This document shows positions 27,109-36,497 of a stretch of 64,000 nucleotides of DNA, piece by piece (positions within the stretch are counted from its first letter, which is position 1; every line of letters begins with the position of its first letter). Under the pieces are notes generated by a model. That model saw only the letters and a list, made by a program, of their open reading frames with translations, was not told the origin of the DNA and searched no databases. The stretch is from NCBI RefSeq assembly GCF_002811875.1, contig NZ_NPDZ01000010.1, forward strand, positions 68,949 to 132,948, given 5' to 3'. Both the position numbers and the translations under genes were made by a program. The DNA comes from Leptospira perolatii. Lineage in GTDB: Bacteria; Spirochaetota; Leptospiria; Leptospirales; Leptospiraceae.

Positions 27109-28203
27109 ATGATTCGAAAAGTTCCAAGTCTAATTTTCTGCGTTATTTACTCTCTGGTTATTTTTACCATGTCTTGCCAGCAAGGGAAAGGAAAAGACCA
27201 TCAAACAGAGCTGCAAATGTTGGCGCTACTCCCAAGCATTCAAGTTCGCTACAGAACGCAGGCGTCCGGTGGGAATTTTAGTTTAAACTCATCCAGCACT
27301 TACTCTACCGGAGTTCTCACGACGAATATCAGCGGGATTAATATTGCGGATTATGGAGATGGAATCTCCGACGGATTCACGGATCGATTTTTGACTCCTG
27401 TGGAAGTATACTTGGGAGTGAATAAGATTATCGCGTGGAAGTCTCCAGCAAATGGAGGACCAGCTTCCGGTCAAGAAACTGAGAGTAACGCGTCTATTAC
27501 ATTATTGGAATGTATTCCGCAAAATCCAACTCATCCAGGGGAATTCTGTACATATTCGGTAGTAATCGGAGACAGTGAGGCCGCTAGAAATACGCAAGCA
27601 TTCTTGGCGAACTGGGCGAGATTACCCGATGCAAGTTATGACAGAATTGGAGTCTTGGTCCCAGTAATTCGTTATGTTTTTGATTCCCAAGTTATAGAGC
27701 CGAATTTGCGCTGGGTGAACACGAATTTCCGTTTTAATGCTACAGATGTATATGCCGATTTGAGAATGGCTGGGACTTCCAACTCAGGTCTCGAGAACGA
27801 TTGTCCAGAGTATTTGTCCGAAATGTTGGATGTGTTAAAGGCTGGGAAGACTTGTGAATCCAGAGGCTATGGAATCGACGAGGCCAATGGAAAAATCGGA
27901 TATGGTGGTGGCTACAATTTGCGCTATCCATTGGCAACTAATAATAGTCCGGGAACATTCTTAACTAGAGACAATCCGATCAATAACATTACGACTGCAT
28001 CTGGAGATTACGTTCTGATCGTTTCCGGAGGAGAGAGTTTAAGTAACGCTTATAATCTCTATATCGATGTAGATCCGACGAATGCTTTCTTCTGGGATTC
28101 GAACACAAGTTCCACTTCGTACGACGCCACACTGGACGGGCCGAATGGAACTACGAAGCAGATCAAATACTATCTTCCGGCGATCCAGCTGAATTTTCAG
28201 TAG
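27109..28203 (+). CDS. hypothetical lipoprotein, 364 aa
   Basis: Residues 1-22 form a signal peptide ending in a leptospiral-type lipobox with Cys at position 23 (FTMSC), so the protein is probably lipid-anchored and exported to the periplasm or surface. The mature part is rich in Asn, Ser, Thr, Gly and Tyr, typical of beta-rich surface proteins. It has four or five further Cys residues (in LECIPQ, GEFCTY, ENDCPE and KTCESR) that could form disulfides. No named domain is recognised. The 3' end overlaps the convergent glycosyltransferase gene by 7 bases. Confidence 0.85.
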   Translation: MIRKVPSLIFCVIYSLVIFTMSCQQGKGKDHQTELQMLALLPSIQVRYRTQASGGNFSLNSSSTYSTGVLTTNISGINIADYGDGISDGFTDRFLTPVEVYLGVNKIIAWKSPANGGPASGQETESNASITLLECIPQNPTHPGEFCTYSVVIGDSEAARNTQAFLANWARLPDASYDRIGVLVPVIRYVFDSQVIEPNLRWVNTNFRFNATDVYADLRMAGTSNSGLENDCPEYLSEMLDVLKAGKTCESRGYGIDEANGKIGYGGGYNLRYPLATNNSPGTFLTRDNPINNITTASGDYVLIVSGGESLSNAYNLYIDVDPTNAFFWDSNTSSTSYDATLDGPNGTTKQIKYYLPAIQLNFQ

Positions 28204-29204
28204 ATGCGGTATTTCAAAAAGAAATACAATCCAGAGTAAATTCCTACTCCTACAAAAAAAGAAATTGGACTGGGGAGTAGGTGCCAAACAAGAAGAGACG
28301 GAAAATTCGCGAGTACAAATAGAAAAGAAACCCATCCTTTGGATGTGGTCTTCACTGCGAATTTCTGGTACAAGTGATCTCTATGAGCCAGGAAAATATT
28401 CTCTTTTTTGAATATTCTGGTTAGTATCGTAAAAATTCCGTCCGTAAAGAAAACCGGAGCCAAAAAAAAGACCGAGCTCAATTCTATCTTTGTTTGTGCC
28501 TGAAGATGCAAAAACGGAAGAGTTCCCATCGCGAATCCCAGAGGAAGTGATCCTGAATCTCCAAGGAAAAGTTTTGCTTTGGGAAGGTTCCAGGCCAGAA
28601 ATCCGAACACAGCAGAAAATAAGAGCATATAATAATTCGGTAATATAGCTTTATAGCAAATACTAAAGCTAATTGCGATTGCGACTAGAGAACCTACAAG
28701 ATACGTATCCAGACCGTCCATGAAGTTGCATAGATTGATAAAGAATAGTAGATACAAGGAGATTAACAAAGTTTCGCCCAGGCCCCCCGGAAAATTTCCC
28801 AAGTCCAAGCCGAAAAGTACGATCGGAATCGGATTCCAGGAAACCCAGGCAAACAAGAAAATAAATTCTGCTCCGAATCTGACGTAAGGGCTGAGTCCTT
28901 TTAGGTCATCGAGCAAACCCAGGAAAAAGAAAAAAGAGAGTCCTGACCACCAATGAAGAGGGAAATCGGATCCAGTGATACTGCTAAAAATGAGAATAGA
29001 AATGCTCGAAGAAATATAGATCCAAATTCCCCCGGATTTTTTCGTGATTCCTTGGTGCATGCTCCTTTCGTTCGCAACGTCGGAGATCCCGAGAGAAGGT
29101 GAATTCAGGTAAAAGTAGCACAGCAGTAGGGATAGTAGAAAGGTTCCAAAGTAAATCGCTACATTCACCGATTCTAAGCCCATTGGCCCGTCAGTTTCCG
29201 ACAC
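28197..29204 (-). CDS. MraY/WecA-family phospho-sugar transferase (glycosyltransferase family 4)
   Basis: These membrane enzymes move a sugar-1-phosphate from a UDP-sugar onto undecaprenyl phosphate to start polysaccharide or O-antigen synthesis. About ten hydrophobic helices span 335 residues. The family motifs are present: FFFLGLLDDLKGL (about 93-105) with the Asp-Asp pair, INLCNFMDGLDTY (about 155-167), AKLFLGDSGSLPLGFA (about 212-227) and the C-terminal HRDHLYQK (about 268). Closer to WecA/TagO than to MraY because no peptide-recognition loop is evident. It is divergent from dapA and alone, so the polysaccharide it serves is unknown. Confidence 0.9.
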   Translation of the reverse strand: MSETDGPMGLESVNVAIYFGTFLLSLLLCYFYLNSPSLGISDVANERSMHQGITKKSGGIWIYISSSISILIFSSITGSDFPLHWWSGLSFFFFLGLLDDLKGLSPYVRFGAEFIFLFAWVSWNPIPIVLFGLDLGNFPGGLGETLLISLYLLFFINLCNFMDGLDTYLVGSLVAIAISFSICYKAILPNYYMLLFSAVFGFLAWNLPKAKLFLGDSGSLPLGFAMGTLPFLHLQAQTKIELSSVFFLAPVFFTDGIFTILTRIFKKENIFLAHRDHLYQKFAVKTTSKGWVSFLFVLANFPSLLVWHLLPSPISFFVGVGIYSGLYFFLKYRIY

Positions 29205-29336
29205 CTATATTTGAGTGCAATCTAGAATCTCTCTGGAAGTCGCAGCTTGGTACCTCGTTAGATGGAAGATGGATCTGCACTTCGAAATCCGGGTTTTTTA
29301 TTGCCAAATCAAGCCAAGGCCTGGACTTTACAAAAT

Positions 29337-30221
29337 ATGTTTCAAGGCGTATACACTGCTATCGTCACTCCTTTCAAGAATGGTAAAATCGATTATGATT
29401 CGTATTTCAAAATCTTGGAAAAGCAAATCAAGGGAGGAGTTACTGGGATAGTTCCTTGCGGAACCACCGGAGAATCTCCCACTCTTTCTCACGCAGAACA
29501 CGCCGAGCTGATTCGGGAGACTGTAAAGGCGGTGCAAGGTAAGGTACAGGTAGTCGCTGGCACTGGATCCAATTCCACAAGAGAAGCCGTGGAACTTACT
29601 GAGGCTGCGTGCAAGGACGGAGTGGATGGAGTTCTATCGGTAAATCCGTACTATAACAAACCTACTCAAGAAGGATTGTATCTTCACTTCAAGGAGATCG
29701 CGGAACATTCTAGTGTTCCGGTCATGCTCTACAATATTCCAGGACGTACTTCGGTAAATCTACTACCCGAAACTGTACTTAGATTGTCTCAGCTTCCGAA
29801 AATTCGATCTATGAAAGAAGCGACGGGAGACCTAGGACAAATGGCGAAATTGATTTCGGTCGTAGGTTCCAAAATGACCGTACTTTCTGGAGATGATAAT
29901 CTCACTTTACCTTTGCTGTCTATTGGTGGAGTGGGAGTGGTTTCCGTCGTTACTAACTTGTTTCCTGCAAGTATCGTAAAACTGGTCGAATCTTTTCGTA
30001 AGGGAGATTTGGAGACAGCAAGGAAAATACATTACGATTTTCTTGAATTATTCAGTCTCGCATTCATAGAGACGAATCCGATTCCGATCAAGGCGGCTAT
30101 GTCTTGGCAAGGATATTGCACCCAAGAAATACGATTGCCTATGACTCCTTTGAGTGAAGGTCCTGGCGCAGAAAAGTTAAAAAAAGCGATTTCTGATCTA
30201 CTTTCTAAAGGTTACGACTGA
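29337..30221 (+). CDS. dapA: 4-hydroxy-tetrahydrodipicolinate synthase
   Basis: DapA condenses pyruvate and aspartate semialdehyde in the first committed step to diaminopimelate and lysine. The ATG at 29337 gives 294 residues and begins [13 protein letters not shown] exactly as the family does; the open frame extends 25 codons upstream but adds unrelated sequence. Motifs: [17 protein letters not shown] (about 38-54), [13 protein letters not shown] (about 102-114), and the Schiff-base Lys in RSMKEATGD (about 160). It is the first gene of a long co-directional block, followed after 10 bases by dapB. Confidence 0.97.
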   Translation: MFQGVYTAIVTPFKNGKIDYDSYFKILEKQIKGGVTGIVPCGTTGESPTLSHAEHAELIRETVKAVQGKVQVVAGTGSNSTREAVELTEAACKDGVDGVLSVNPYYNKPTQEGLYLHFKEIAEHSSVPVMLYNIPGRTSVNLLPETVLRLSQLPKIRSMKEATGDLGQMAKLISVVGSKMTVLSGDDNLTLPLLSIGGVGVVSVVTNLFPASIVKLVESFRKGDLETARKIHYDFLELFSLAFIETNPIPIKAAMSWQGYCTQEIRLPMTPLSEGPGAEKLKKAISDLLSKGYD

Positions 30222-30231
30222 GGGTACAATT

Positions 30232-31041
30232 TTGCAGGGAAAGAATCTTGTCACCGTAGTCGGCGCTTCCGGCAGAATGGGGAAGGCAATCCTACAGGTT
30301 TTGTACGCCTCCAAAATTTCTCAGTTGTCCAGTGCGGTCGTAAGTGACGGATCCGTTTTCCTGGGTTTGGATTCCGGTTTGCACGCTGGACTCAAGCAAA
30401 ATGAAATCAAATTTTCGGATGATCTGAATAATGCGGTCCAAAGCTGTGATACGGTTATCGATTTTTCCACAAGGGAAGTTCTGTTAGAAGTGTTAGAGGC
30501 ATGTGTGCGAGCTTCCAAACCTTTGGTTGTCGGAACCACTGGACTGACGGACCTGCATAAGCAAAAATTAATAGAGGCTTCCAAGAAGATTCCGATCGTT
30601 TATTCTCCCAACATGTCGATCGGAGTGAATTTGCTTTTCAAACTGACAGAGATTGCCGCGAAAGTAATGGGAGAACTCGCAGATATCGAAATCCAGGATA
30701 TACACCATCGTCATAAAAAAGATGCTCCTTCCGGAACCGCCGACAAGCTAAAGTCGATCTTATTAGAGACTCTCTCTAGAAAAGAAGACAACGTAATTTA
30801 TGGCCGGCATTCTCATTCGCTTCCCGAACGAGACCCAAAAGAAATCGCGATCCATACATTGCGCGCCGGAGAAGTGATCGGAGATCATACTGTGTATTTT
30901 TTTACTCCGGAAGAAAGGGTAGAAATTACTCATAAAGCGCAAGACAGAAAGACTTTCGCTGTCGGCTCAGTAAAGGCCGCAGAGTTTCTAGTCGGAAAGC
31001 CCAGCGGCTTGTACGATATGTTTGCAGTATTAGGATTATAG
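30232..31041 (+). CDS. dapB: 4-hydroxy-tetrahydrodipicolinate reductase
   Basis: DapB reduces the DapA product with NAD(P)H to tetrahydrodipicolinate. The Rossmann motif [12 protein letters not shown] (about 8-19) and VGTTGL (about 102) bind the cofactor. The signature [20 protein letters not shown] (about 151-170) carries the catalytic His-His and Lys. 269 residues is standard. A TTG start is used. With dapA it forms the DAP pair placed before the c-di-AMP genes, a sensible coupling because DAP or lysine feeds peptidoglycan, whose state c-di-AMP monitors in other bacteria (inference). Confidence 0.97.
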   Translation: MQGKNLVTVVGASGRMGKAILQVLYASKISQLSSAVVSDGSVFLGLDSGLHAGLKQNEIKFSDDLNNAVQSCDTVIDFSTREVLLEVLEACVRASKPLVVGTTGLTDLHKQKLIEASKKIPIVYSPNMSIGVNLLFKLTEIAAKVMGELADIEIQDIHHRHKKDAPSGTADKLKSILLETLSRKEDNVIYGRHSHSLPERDPKEIAIHTLRAGEVIGDHTVYFFTPEERVEITHKAQDRKTFAVGSVKAAEFLVGKPSGLYDMFAVLGL

Positions 31042-31052
31042 AATCAGTAACG

Positions 31053-31889
31053 ATGAGTTTTTTTAAGAACATTACCCTATTCCAGAACGATAAATTCGGA
31101 ATCAACGTAATCTTAGATATTCTGATCGTAAGCTTTCTTATCTATCAATTTTATTCCACGATCCGAAGGACCAGAGGAGTACAGCTTTTGCTCGGCATCG
31201 GTCTTATCTGGTTGCTGGGAATCATTGCCCAGTATTTGGAATTTGAACTTCTGGATTGGATTATAGACAATATTCGACCTGCATTGGTATTCGCGATCAT
31301 CGTACTTTTGCAACCTGAGCTCCGAAAAATTACGGGGGATATGGCGAGGTTGAAACTGTTCCGGCTTTTTTTGGTTAAACAAGTGACCGAGTTGGATGAG
31401 ATCGTAGAAGCGGCGAGGTCGATGGCTAAAACCAAGACCGGGGCTTTGATTGCAATTGTAAGAGAACATAGTCTGAAGGATATCTCCGAACAAGCGGTGC
31501 AACTCGATGCGATCCTTTCTACAAATCTGCTATTAACGATTTTTAAAAAGAATTCTCCCTTGCACGATGGCGCTGTAATTATCGAACAGAACAGAATTGC
31601 CTGCGCAGGAGCTTTTTTCCCTCAGATGTCCCAAAATTTGGACGATCCGCAAATGGGAGCAAGGCACAGAGCAGCCTTGGGAGTTACCGAAGAGTCGGAC
31701 GCGGTCGTCGTAGTGACTTCAGAAGAGACCGGGGAAATTTCGGTTTGCTACGACGGAGAAATGTTGCACCCGGTCAAACCGCTCGAATTAAAGAACTTAC
31801 TCAGAACCATCCTACAAGAAAGAAAATCAACTTCGGAGAGAAAACCCGAGTCCGAAGACAAATCCTCTGCAGAGGATAAAAATGATTAA
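31053..31889 (+). CDS. cdaA: membrane diadenylate cyclase CdaA (DacA)
   Basis: CdaA makes cyclic di-AMP from two ATP molecules at the inner membrane. Three membrane helices (about 18-35, 42-60 and 65-90) precede the DAC domain, which contains the hallmark [10 protein letters not shown] (Asp-Gly-Ala, about 170) and [17 protein letters not shown] (Arg-His-Arg, about 204). The C-terminal 20 residues are a charged tail ([16 protein letters not shown]). 278 residues is typical. It overlaps the following cdaR-like gene by 8 bases. Confidence 0.95.
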   Translation: MSFFKNITLFQNDKFGINVILDILIVSFLIYQFYSTIRRTRGVQLLLGIGLIWLLGIIAQYLEFELLDWIIDNIRPALVFAIIVLLQPELRKITGDMARLKLFRLFLVKQVTELDEIVEAARSMAKTKTGALIAIVREHSLKDISEQAVQLDAILSTNLLLTIFKKNSPLHDGAVIIEQNRIACAGAFFPQMSQNLDDPQMGARHRAALGVTEESDAVVVVTSEETGEISVCYDGEMLHPVKPLELKNLLRTILQERKSTSERKPESEDKSSAEDKND

Positions 31890-32928
31890 GAAGTTGTTAA
31901 ATAACTGGCAAGCAAAGCTGGCGTCCTTGTTGATCGCTATCGTATTCTATATTAATTTACAAAATTCTAAAATACTTGTTAGAGAAGTAAACATCAAGAT
32001 AGACTATCCGAAACTTTCAGGCGGTCTGACGATTGCAAGAGGTTCTGATACTACTTTTCCGGTCAAGGTGGAAGGAATTCGAGAATACGTGAATTTTTAT
32101 ACTCCTTCCTTGAGAGCCTATGTTTCAGGTGGAGAATTAAAACCAGGAGAGAATCTAGTTAGCGTGACTCGAATTGGTGGAGTTCCTGCAGGACTCAGGG
32201 TCACAAGGCTCAAAGAAAAAGTAAAGATCATCGTAGAGTCGAATGTTAGCCGGAACCTAGGAATAGATGTCAAGTTTACCGGGGATCCTCCGAAAGACTA
32301 TGTGAAAGCATCCCATTTTATTTCGCCTGCTGCTGTAGGAGTAGTAGGCAACACTTCCCAACTGGACAAGGTCGGAAGAATTACTCTGCCTCAAATTTCT
32401 CTGAAAGACAAAACGGAATCTTTTACGGTAAAATACAAATTACCTGATTTGCCGGCAGGTTTGCATTATCGAGATAACTTAAAGGAAGCGACTGTTCGAG
32501 TAAACATCATCGCGAACTCTTCTACACCCGGAGAAAGCATTGTTCTCGGAATTCCGGTCAAGTGCCAGACACTCGATCCGAATTTAGAAGCTGAGTTTTC
32601 GGAGCAAGAGATCTCCGTAAAACTGCAATCCAAAACTCCGCTGCGCAGTATTCAGATCATCAAGGGTCTTTCTGCAACCGTTGTCTGTTCCCACAAATAT
32701 GATCCTAAAACAAAGAAAATCCTTCCGGACAACAAACCTGTACTCGCAAAAGTCCGACTTACAAAGTCTCCTACTTTGAAGTCTGTGGATATCCAAAGTT
32801 TCTTTCCAGATCGGATTTCTATTCTTTACAGAGTTTTACCTGACGGAGTACCGGAAGGGGAAGAAGGAACGGAAGGAGAAACAGGTACGGGATCCGAAGA
32901 GAGTTTGCCCTCTCCCGAGGAAGAATGA
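31882..32928 (+). CDS. YbbR-domain regulator of diadenylate cyclase (CdaR-like)
   Basis: CdaR-type proteins sit in the membrane with extracytoplasmic YbbR domains and modulate CdaA. One N-terminal membrane helix (about 11-26: [19 protein letters not shown]) is followed by three YbbR-like beta repeats (about 35-115, 120-210 and 215-310), with the typical phrase [14 protein letters not shown] (about 153-166). The tail is Glu/Gly-rich. The overlap with cdaA and the conserved order cdaA-cdaR support the pairing. The next gene, acpS, starts in its stop codon (ATGA). Confidence 0.88.
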   Translation: MIKKLLNNWQAKLASLLIAIVFYINLQNSKILVREVNIKIDYPKLSGGLTIARGSDTTFPVKVEGIREYVNFYTPSLRAYVSGGELKPGENLVSVTRIGGVPAGLRVTRLKEKVKIIVESNVSRNLGIDVKFTGDPPKDYVKASHFISPAAVGVVGNTSQLDKVGRITLPQISLKDKTESFTVKYKLPDLPAGLHYRDNLKEATVRVNIIANSSTPGESIVLGIPVKCQTLDPNLEAEFSEQEISVKLQSKTPLRSIQIIKGLSATVVCSHKYDPKTKKILPDNKPVLAKVRLTKSPTLKSVDIQSFFPDRISILYRVLPDGVPEGEEGTEGETGTGSEESLPSPEEE

Positions 32929-33305
32929 AGATCTCGGTCGGAAACGACATCGTAGAAAATACCAGAATCCGTGAAATGCTTGTAAAGCACGGAGAAAGAT
33001 TTCTAAGAAAGATCTTTTCCGAGTCGGAAATACAATACTGTACTAGAAGAAAGGATCCGGTTCCTCATTTGAGCGGTCGGTTTTGTGTAAAAGAAGCGTT
33101 TATCAAGGCGATCGAGCCCGGAGACCGAGTCTCTCTGGATATGAGGGAAATCGAGCTTTTCGGCTTGGATTTTGGAAAAAAAGAATTGGTACTTCACGGA
33201 AAATCCAAAGAATTGTTCCTCGAGAAAGGATATAGCGGTGTTTCCGTCTCCATCAGTCACGCGGAGAATTATTCCACTGCTGTAGTAGTGTTATACAAGG
33301 AGTGA
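32925..33305 (+). CDS. acpS: holo-[acyl-carrier-protein] synthase
   Basis: AcpS transfers the 4'-phosphopantetheine arm of CoA to acyl carrier protein. The 126-residue length is normal. The Mg-binding Asp is in VGNDIVEN (about 5-12), and the second motif is SGRFCVKEAFIKAI (about 50-63) with the metal-binding Glu and catalytic Lys. The C-terminal VSVSISHAENYSTAVVVL is diagnostic. The start overlaps the cdaR stop. In many bacteria acpS lies near envelope genes, as here. Confidence 0.95.
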   Translation: MKISVGNDIVENTRIREMLVKHGERFLRKIFSESEIQYCTRRKDPVPHLSGRFCVKEAFIKAIEPGDRVSLDMREIELFGLDFGKKELVLHGKSKELFLEKGYSGVSVSISHAENYSTAVVVLYKE

Positions 33306-33309
33306 GTCT

Positions 33310-33531
33310 ATGGTTACCGAATCATTTAAGGAAACGATGAAGTTCTACAACGATGGGCTGCAACTTTACAAAAATCGCAAGTTCAGAGAAGCCTTAGAGC
33401 TTTTTAAGAGAGCCTTGGAAATCACTCCTGACGATGGTCCTTCTAAAAAATACATAGGCAGATGCGAAGCGTTTATCGCAAACCCTCCTCCCGATGACTG
33501 GGATGGGGTCTTTGAAATGAAAACCAAGTAA
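33310..33531 (+). CDS. 73-aa orphan TPR module of the adenylate-cyclase C-terminal type
   Basis: The tiny protein is a single TPR-like unit, YNDGLQLYKNRKFREALELF (about 13-32), followed by TPDDGPSKKYIGRCEAF and the ending PPDDWDGVFEMKTK. The GPS-x-x-Y-x-x-RC and PPP-x-D-WDGV pattern is what I know from the C-terminal tails of bacterial class III adenylate/guanylate cyclases, where it follows the catalytic domain. Here no cyclase domain is attached. It lies 4 bases after acpS and 10 bases before a bactofilin gene, with an AAGGAGTGAG site before the ATG, so it is a translated gene. The function is unknown; a scaffold or partner role is inference. Confidence 0.85.
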   Translation: MVTESFKETMKFYNDGLQLYKNRKFREALELFKRALEITPDDGPSKKYIGRCEAFIANPPPDDWDGVFEMKTK

Positions 33532-33541
33532 CCCAGGAATC

Positions 33542-33925
33542 ATGACTAAAAAAGCAACCGTTAGCCATAAACCGGCTCGTAACCTTACTGAATACGGAGC
33601 CATCTCCACCGTTCTGGGAAAGGAAACTTCCTTTTCCGGGATTCTGAATTTTCGTAAACCTTTGGAAATTTCTGGCCAATTCCAAGGCGAGATCGAATCT
33701 GAAGGATTTTTATTGATCAGCGAAGGCGCAAAGGTCAAGGCGAACATCAAAGCCGGGACTGTAATCGTGGGTGGAGAGATCACCGGAAATGTGATCGCGA
33801 CACAAAGATTAGAAATGCTACCGAGCGGAAAAGTAAACGGAAACATCAAGACAGCAAAGTTGCAGATCGCGGACGGAGTGGTCTTCGAAGGCAACTGCGA
33901 AATGATCCTTCCTAATAAGGATTGA
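33542..33925 (+). CDS. bactofilin (polymer-forming cytoskeletal protein), copy 2
   Basis: A 127-residue bactofilin: the core beta-helix (about 25-120) shows the repeats ISGQFQGEIESEG, GAKVKANIKAG, TVIVGGEITGNVIA and GKVNGNIKTAKLQIADGV, and the ending FEGNCEM matches the FEGRCEM-type motif common in the family. The short N-terminal tail holds basic residues (KKATVSHKPARN) that could aid membrane contact. It is only distantly like the bactofilin at 23142. Position inside the acpS-rpsB block suggests constitutive expression with growth genes. Confidence 0.93.
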   Translation: MTKKATVSHKPARNLTEYGAISTVLGKETSFSGILNFRKPLEISGQFQGEIESEGFLLISEGAKVKANIKAGTVIVGGEITGNVIATQRLEMLPSGKVNGNIKTAKLQIADGVVFEGNCEMILPNKD

Positions 33926-33947
33926 CCCCTCGGGTCTTTCTGCAATA

Positions 33948-34208
33948 TTGGTATCCACAAGCCCGAAACGACCGTTGGATAGTGCAAAAGTCGGAAAAAT
34001 CGCCTTAGCAATTATCCTGGGAACCCTGGTTGGCGCTGTTGCCGGAGTAATCTTAGACCATCTACTAGGTCTTTCTTTCTTCTCCAAGGGGCTTCTCAAA
34101 GAAGCGTTCTCGTTAGAGCTGTATGTAATTAAAGTCGAGATTCAATTTACCCCTGCGAGCCTGTTCGGGCTTGTGGCGACATTGTTTTTCGTACTAAAAA
34201 AGGGGTAA
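33948..34208 (+). CDS. small membrane protein resembling DUF4321
   Basis: An 86-residue protein with two hydrophobic segments (about 17-40, [20 protein letters not shown], and about 66-84, [17 protein letters not shown]) joined by a stretch that resembles the DUF4321 family ([15 protein letters not shown]). The TTG start is a guess: no strong RBS is seen and other starts within the first 10 codons are possible. It ends 7 bases before rpsB. The function of the family is unknown. Confidence 0.7.
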   Translation: MVSTSPKRPLDSAKVGKIALAIILGTLVGAVAGVILDHLLGLSFFSKGLLKEAFSLELYVIKVEIQFTPASLFGLVATLFFVLKKG

Positions 34209-34215
34209 ACAACTC

Positions 34216-35133
34216 ATGTCCGTAATTTCCATGAAAAATCTATTGGAGACCGGTGTACACTTCGGTCACCAGACTCGTAAATGGAATCCAAAAATGGCTC
34301 CGTATGTCTTCACAGCAAGAAACGGAATCCATATCATCGACCTTCAAAAAACCGTTCAGAAGGCAAAAGAAGCTTATGATGCTCTCAAGAGACTGACTAA
34401 CGACGGCAAAAAGGTTTTATTTGTAGGAACTAAAAAGCAAGCCAGAGGAGCGATCGAAAGAGAAGCACTCCGCTGCAGCATGTTCTTTATCAACAATCGC
34501 TGGCCAGGTGGTTTATTAACAAACTGGAATACAGTAAAAAAATCCATCGCTCGTTTGAAAAAACTAGAGGGAATGGAAGCAGATAACACTTTCGAAAAAG
34601 AAGTAAAAACCAAGAAGGAAGTTCTCGCATTGCGTAGAGAAATGGAGAAACTTCGTAAGACCCTAGGCGGAATCAAAGACATGGTTACGATTCCGGAAAT
34701 TCTGTTCGTGATCGATCCTAAGAAAGAAGAAATCGCTGTAAAGGAAGCGCGTAAACTCGGACTGAAAATTTTCGCAGTCGTGGATACAAATTGCGATCCT
34801 GAACTGATCGATTATCCAATCCCAGGAAACGATGATGCGATTCGTGCGATCTCTCTTTTCTTGGAGACAATGTCGAATGCGGTGATCGAAGGAACAGGCG
34901 GAGTCGTAGAACAACCTCGCTTTAGCGAAGATCTGGATTCGGAAGCACTTGCTCTGGAATACCAAGGTGAGTACGATGAAAGCGGTAAGTTCATCATGGA
35001 CGAAGATTTGGATAAGAAAGCTGCAGCAGCTGCTTCTTCTTCTACTACTACTGAAGAGCCACCTGCTGCTACTTCCGAAGACAAAGGCAGCGCATCAGCT
35101 GCTACCACAATCGAAATCGATAAGAAAGAGTAA
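34216..35133 (+). CDS. rpsB: 30S ribosomal protein S2
   Basis: S2 is essential for small-subunit assembly and S1 binding. It opens with the standard [22 protein letters not shown] and includes [14 protein letters not shown] (about 94-107), a coiled-coil insertion and [19 protein letters not shown] (about 160). The last 40 residues are an unusual low-complexity Ala/Ser/Thr/Glu tail ([19 protein letters not shown]). A GGGGT-rich RBS region (aaaggggtaaacaactc) precedes the ATG. The gene order rpsB-tsf-pyrH-frr-uppS-cdsA is widely conserved in bacteria. Confidence 0.98.
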   Translation: MSVISMKNLLETGVHFGHQTRKWNPKMAPYVFTARNGIHIIDLQKTVQKAKEAYDALKRLTNDGKKVLFVGTKKQARGAIEREALRCSMFFINNRWPGGLLTNWNTVKKSIARLKKLEGMEADNTFEKEVKTKKEVLALRREMEKLRKTLGGIKDMVTIPEILFVIDPKKEEIAVKEARKLGLKIFAVVDTNCDPELIDYPIPGNDDAIRAISLFLETMSNAVIEGTGGVVEQPRFSEDLDSEALALEYQGEYDESGKFIMDEDLDKKAAAAASSSTTTEEPPAATSEDKGSASAATTIEIDKKE

Positions 35134-35144
35134 GGAGAAAGACT

Positions 35145-35744
35145 TTGTCAGCATCTACCACAGATTTGATTAAAGAGCTCCGTGACCGAACTGGCGCGGG
35201 GCTGATGGATTGTAAAAAAGCTCTCGCAGAGAACGGTAACAATATCGAAAAGTCCATGGACTGGCTGCGTGAAAAAGGAATCGCAAAGGCTGCGAAAAAG
35301 GCCGGTCGCGTAACCAAAGAAGGACGCGTCGTTTCCTATATCCACGGAGACGGAAAGATCGGAGTGCTATTGGAGCTCAACTCTGAGACTGATTTCGTAG
35401 CTAGAAACGAAGCTTTCGAAACTCTCGGAAAAGAGATCTGCATGCAAATCGCAGCGATGTCTCCTTTGTATGTGAGCGAAGAACAAGTTCCAGCAGATGA
35501 GATCGAAAAAGAAAAGAAAGTACTCGAAAGCCAGCTCAAAGAAGAAGGCAAAAAACCAGAGCAGATCGAAAAGATCGTTCCGGGAAAAATCAAGAAATAC
35601 TACTCCGAAGTTTGTCTTTTGAACCAAGCATTCATCAAGGACAATGCAAAGACTGTGGATGATTTGATCAAAGAATCCATTTCTAAATTCGGAGAGAATA
35701 TCACGATCGCTCGATTCTCCAGATACCAGGTAGGCGGTCTGTAG
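35145..35744 (+). CDS. tsf: translation elongation factor Ts
   Basis: EF-Ts exchanges GDP for GTP on EF-Tu. The N-terminal UBA-like helix bundle begins with LIKELRDRTGAGLMDCKKAL (about 8-27) and the core holds ETDFVARNEAF (about 80-90). At 199 residues it is the short form with a single core subdomain, as in Thermus-like EF-Ts, instead of the 280-residue E. coli form. A TTG start follows a GGAG site 11 bases after rpsB. Confidence 0.97.
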   Translation: MSASTTDLIKELRDRTGAGLMDCKKALAENGNNIEKSMDWLREKGIAKAAKKAGRVTKEGRVVSYIHGDGKIGVLLELNSETDFVARNEAFETLGKEICMQIAAMSPLYVSEEQVPADEIEKEKKVLESQLKEEGKKPEQIEKIVPGKIKKYYSEVCLLNQAFIKDNAKTVDDLIKESISKFGENITIARFSRYQVGGL

Positions 35745-35747
35745 ACC

Positions 35748-36497
35748 TTGGGCTCAGAGTCGGCTCAGTATAAGAGAATCTTAATAAAACTCTCCGGTGA
35801 GGCACTCGCCGGAGAAGGCGAATTCGGGATTGATACAAACAAGGCTCACTCTCTCGCCGAAGAAATCCAAGAAGTACATTCCTTAGGCGTGGAAATCGCC
35901 TTAGTAGTCGGAGGTGGAAACATTATCCGAGGCACGAATCTCGCCAAGGCCGGAATCGATCGCGCTACTGCGGACTATATGGGAATGCTCGCTACGATCC
36001 AGAACGCTCTGGCACTGCAAGATGCCTGCGAAAAAAAGGGGATCTATACCCGGGTTCAGTCAGCGATCGAGATCAATTCGATTGCAGAAAGCTATATCCG
36101 ACGAAGGGCAGTCCGCCACTTAGAGAAAAAAAGAATCGTTATCTTTGCGGGTGGTACTGGAAATCCATATTTTACCACGGACACTACTGCCAGCCTTAGG
36201 GCAGTAGAAGTCGGTTGCGAAGTGATCTTTAAAGCGACCAAAGTGGATGGAGTTTATACGGCCGACCCCAAAAAAGAACCTACTGCAAAAAGATACAGTA
36301 GGATCTCCTTCATGGAATCTATCAAGCGCAGATTGAAGGTAATGGATTCCACTGCATTAAGCCTTTGCATGGAAAATAATATGTCCATTATCGTATTTGA
36401 CATTTTTAAACGCGGTAATTTAAAAGATCTGGTCATAGGAAAGAATATAGGCACCCTTATCTCGAATTCGGAGGATATACGGATCGATGGCGAATGA
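35748..36497 (+). CDS. pyrH: UMP kinase
   Basis: PyrH phosphorylates UMP to UDP for RNA, nucleotide-sugar and CTP synthesis. The amino-acid-kinase fold shows [14 protein letters not shown] (about 10-23), [10 protein letters not shown] (about 54-63), ADYMGMLAT (about 75-83), [20 protein letters not shown] (about 134-153) and [13 protein letters not shown] (about 164). The TTG start lies 3 bases after the tsf stop. The last 11 bases overlap frr. Confidence 0.97.
   Translation: MGSESAQYKRILIKLSGEALAGEGEFGIDTNKAHSLAEEIQEVHSLGVEIALVVGGGNIIRGTNLAKAGIDRATADYMGMLATIQNALALQDACEKKGIYTRVQSAIEINSIAESYIRRRAVRHLEKKRIVIFAGGTGNPYFTTDTTASLRAVEVGCEVIFKATKVDGVYTADPKKEPTAKRYSRISFMESIKRRLKVMDSTALSLCMENNMSIIVFDIFKRGNLKDLVIGKNIGTLISNSEDIRIDGE

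Noticed and set aside
29262..29336. 25-codon N-terminal extension of dapA
   Set aside because: Family alignment starts at [13 protein letters not shown]; the upstream part has no relation to DapA.
33394..34011. 205-codon minus-strand frame antisense to the TPR, bactofilin and DUF4321-like genes
   Set aside because: Spans three supported plus-strand genes and shows no domain; open only by codon bias.
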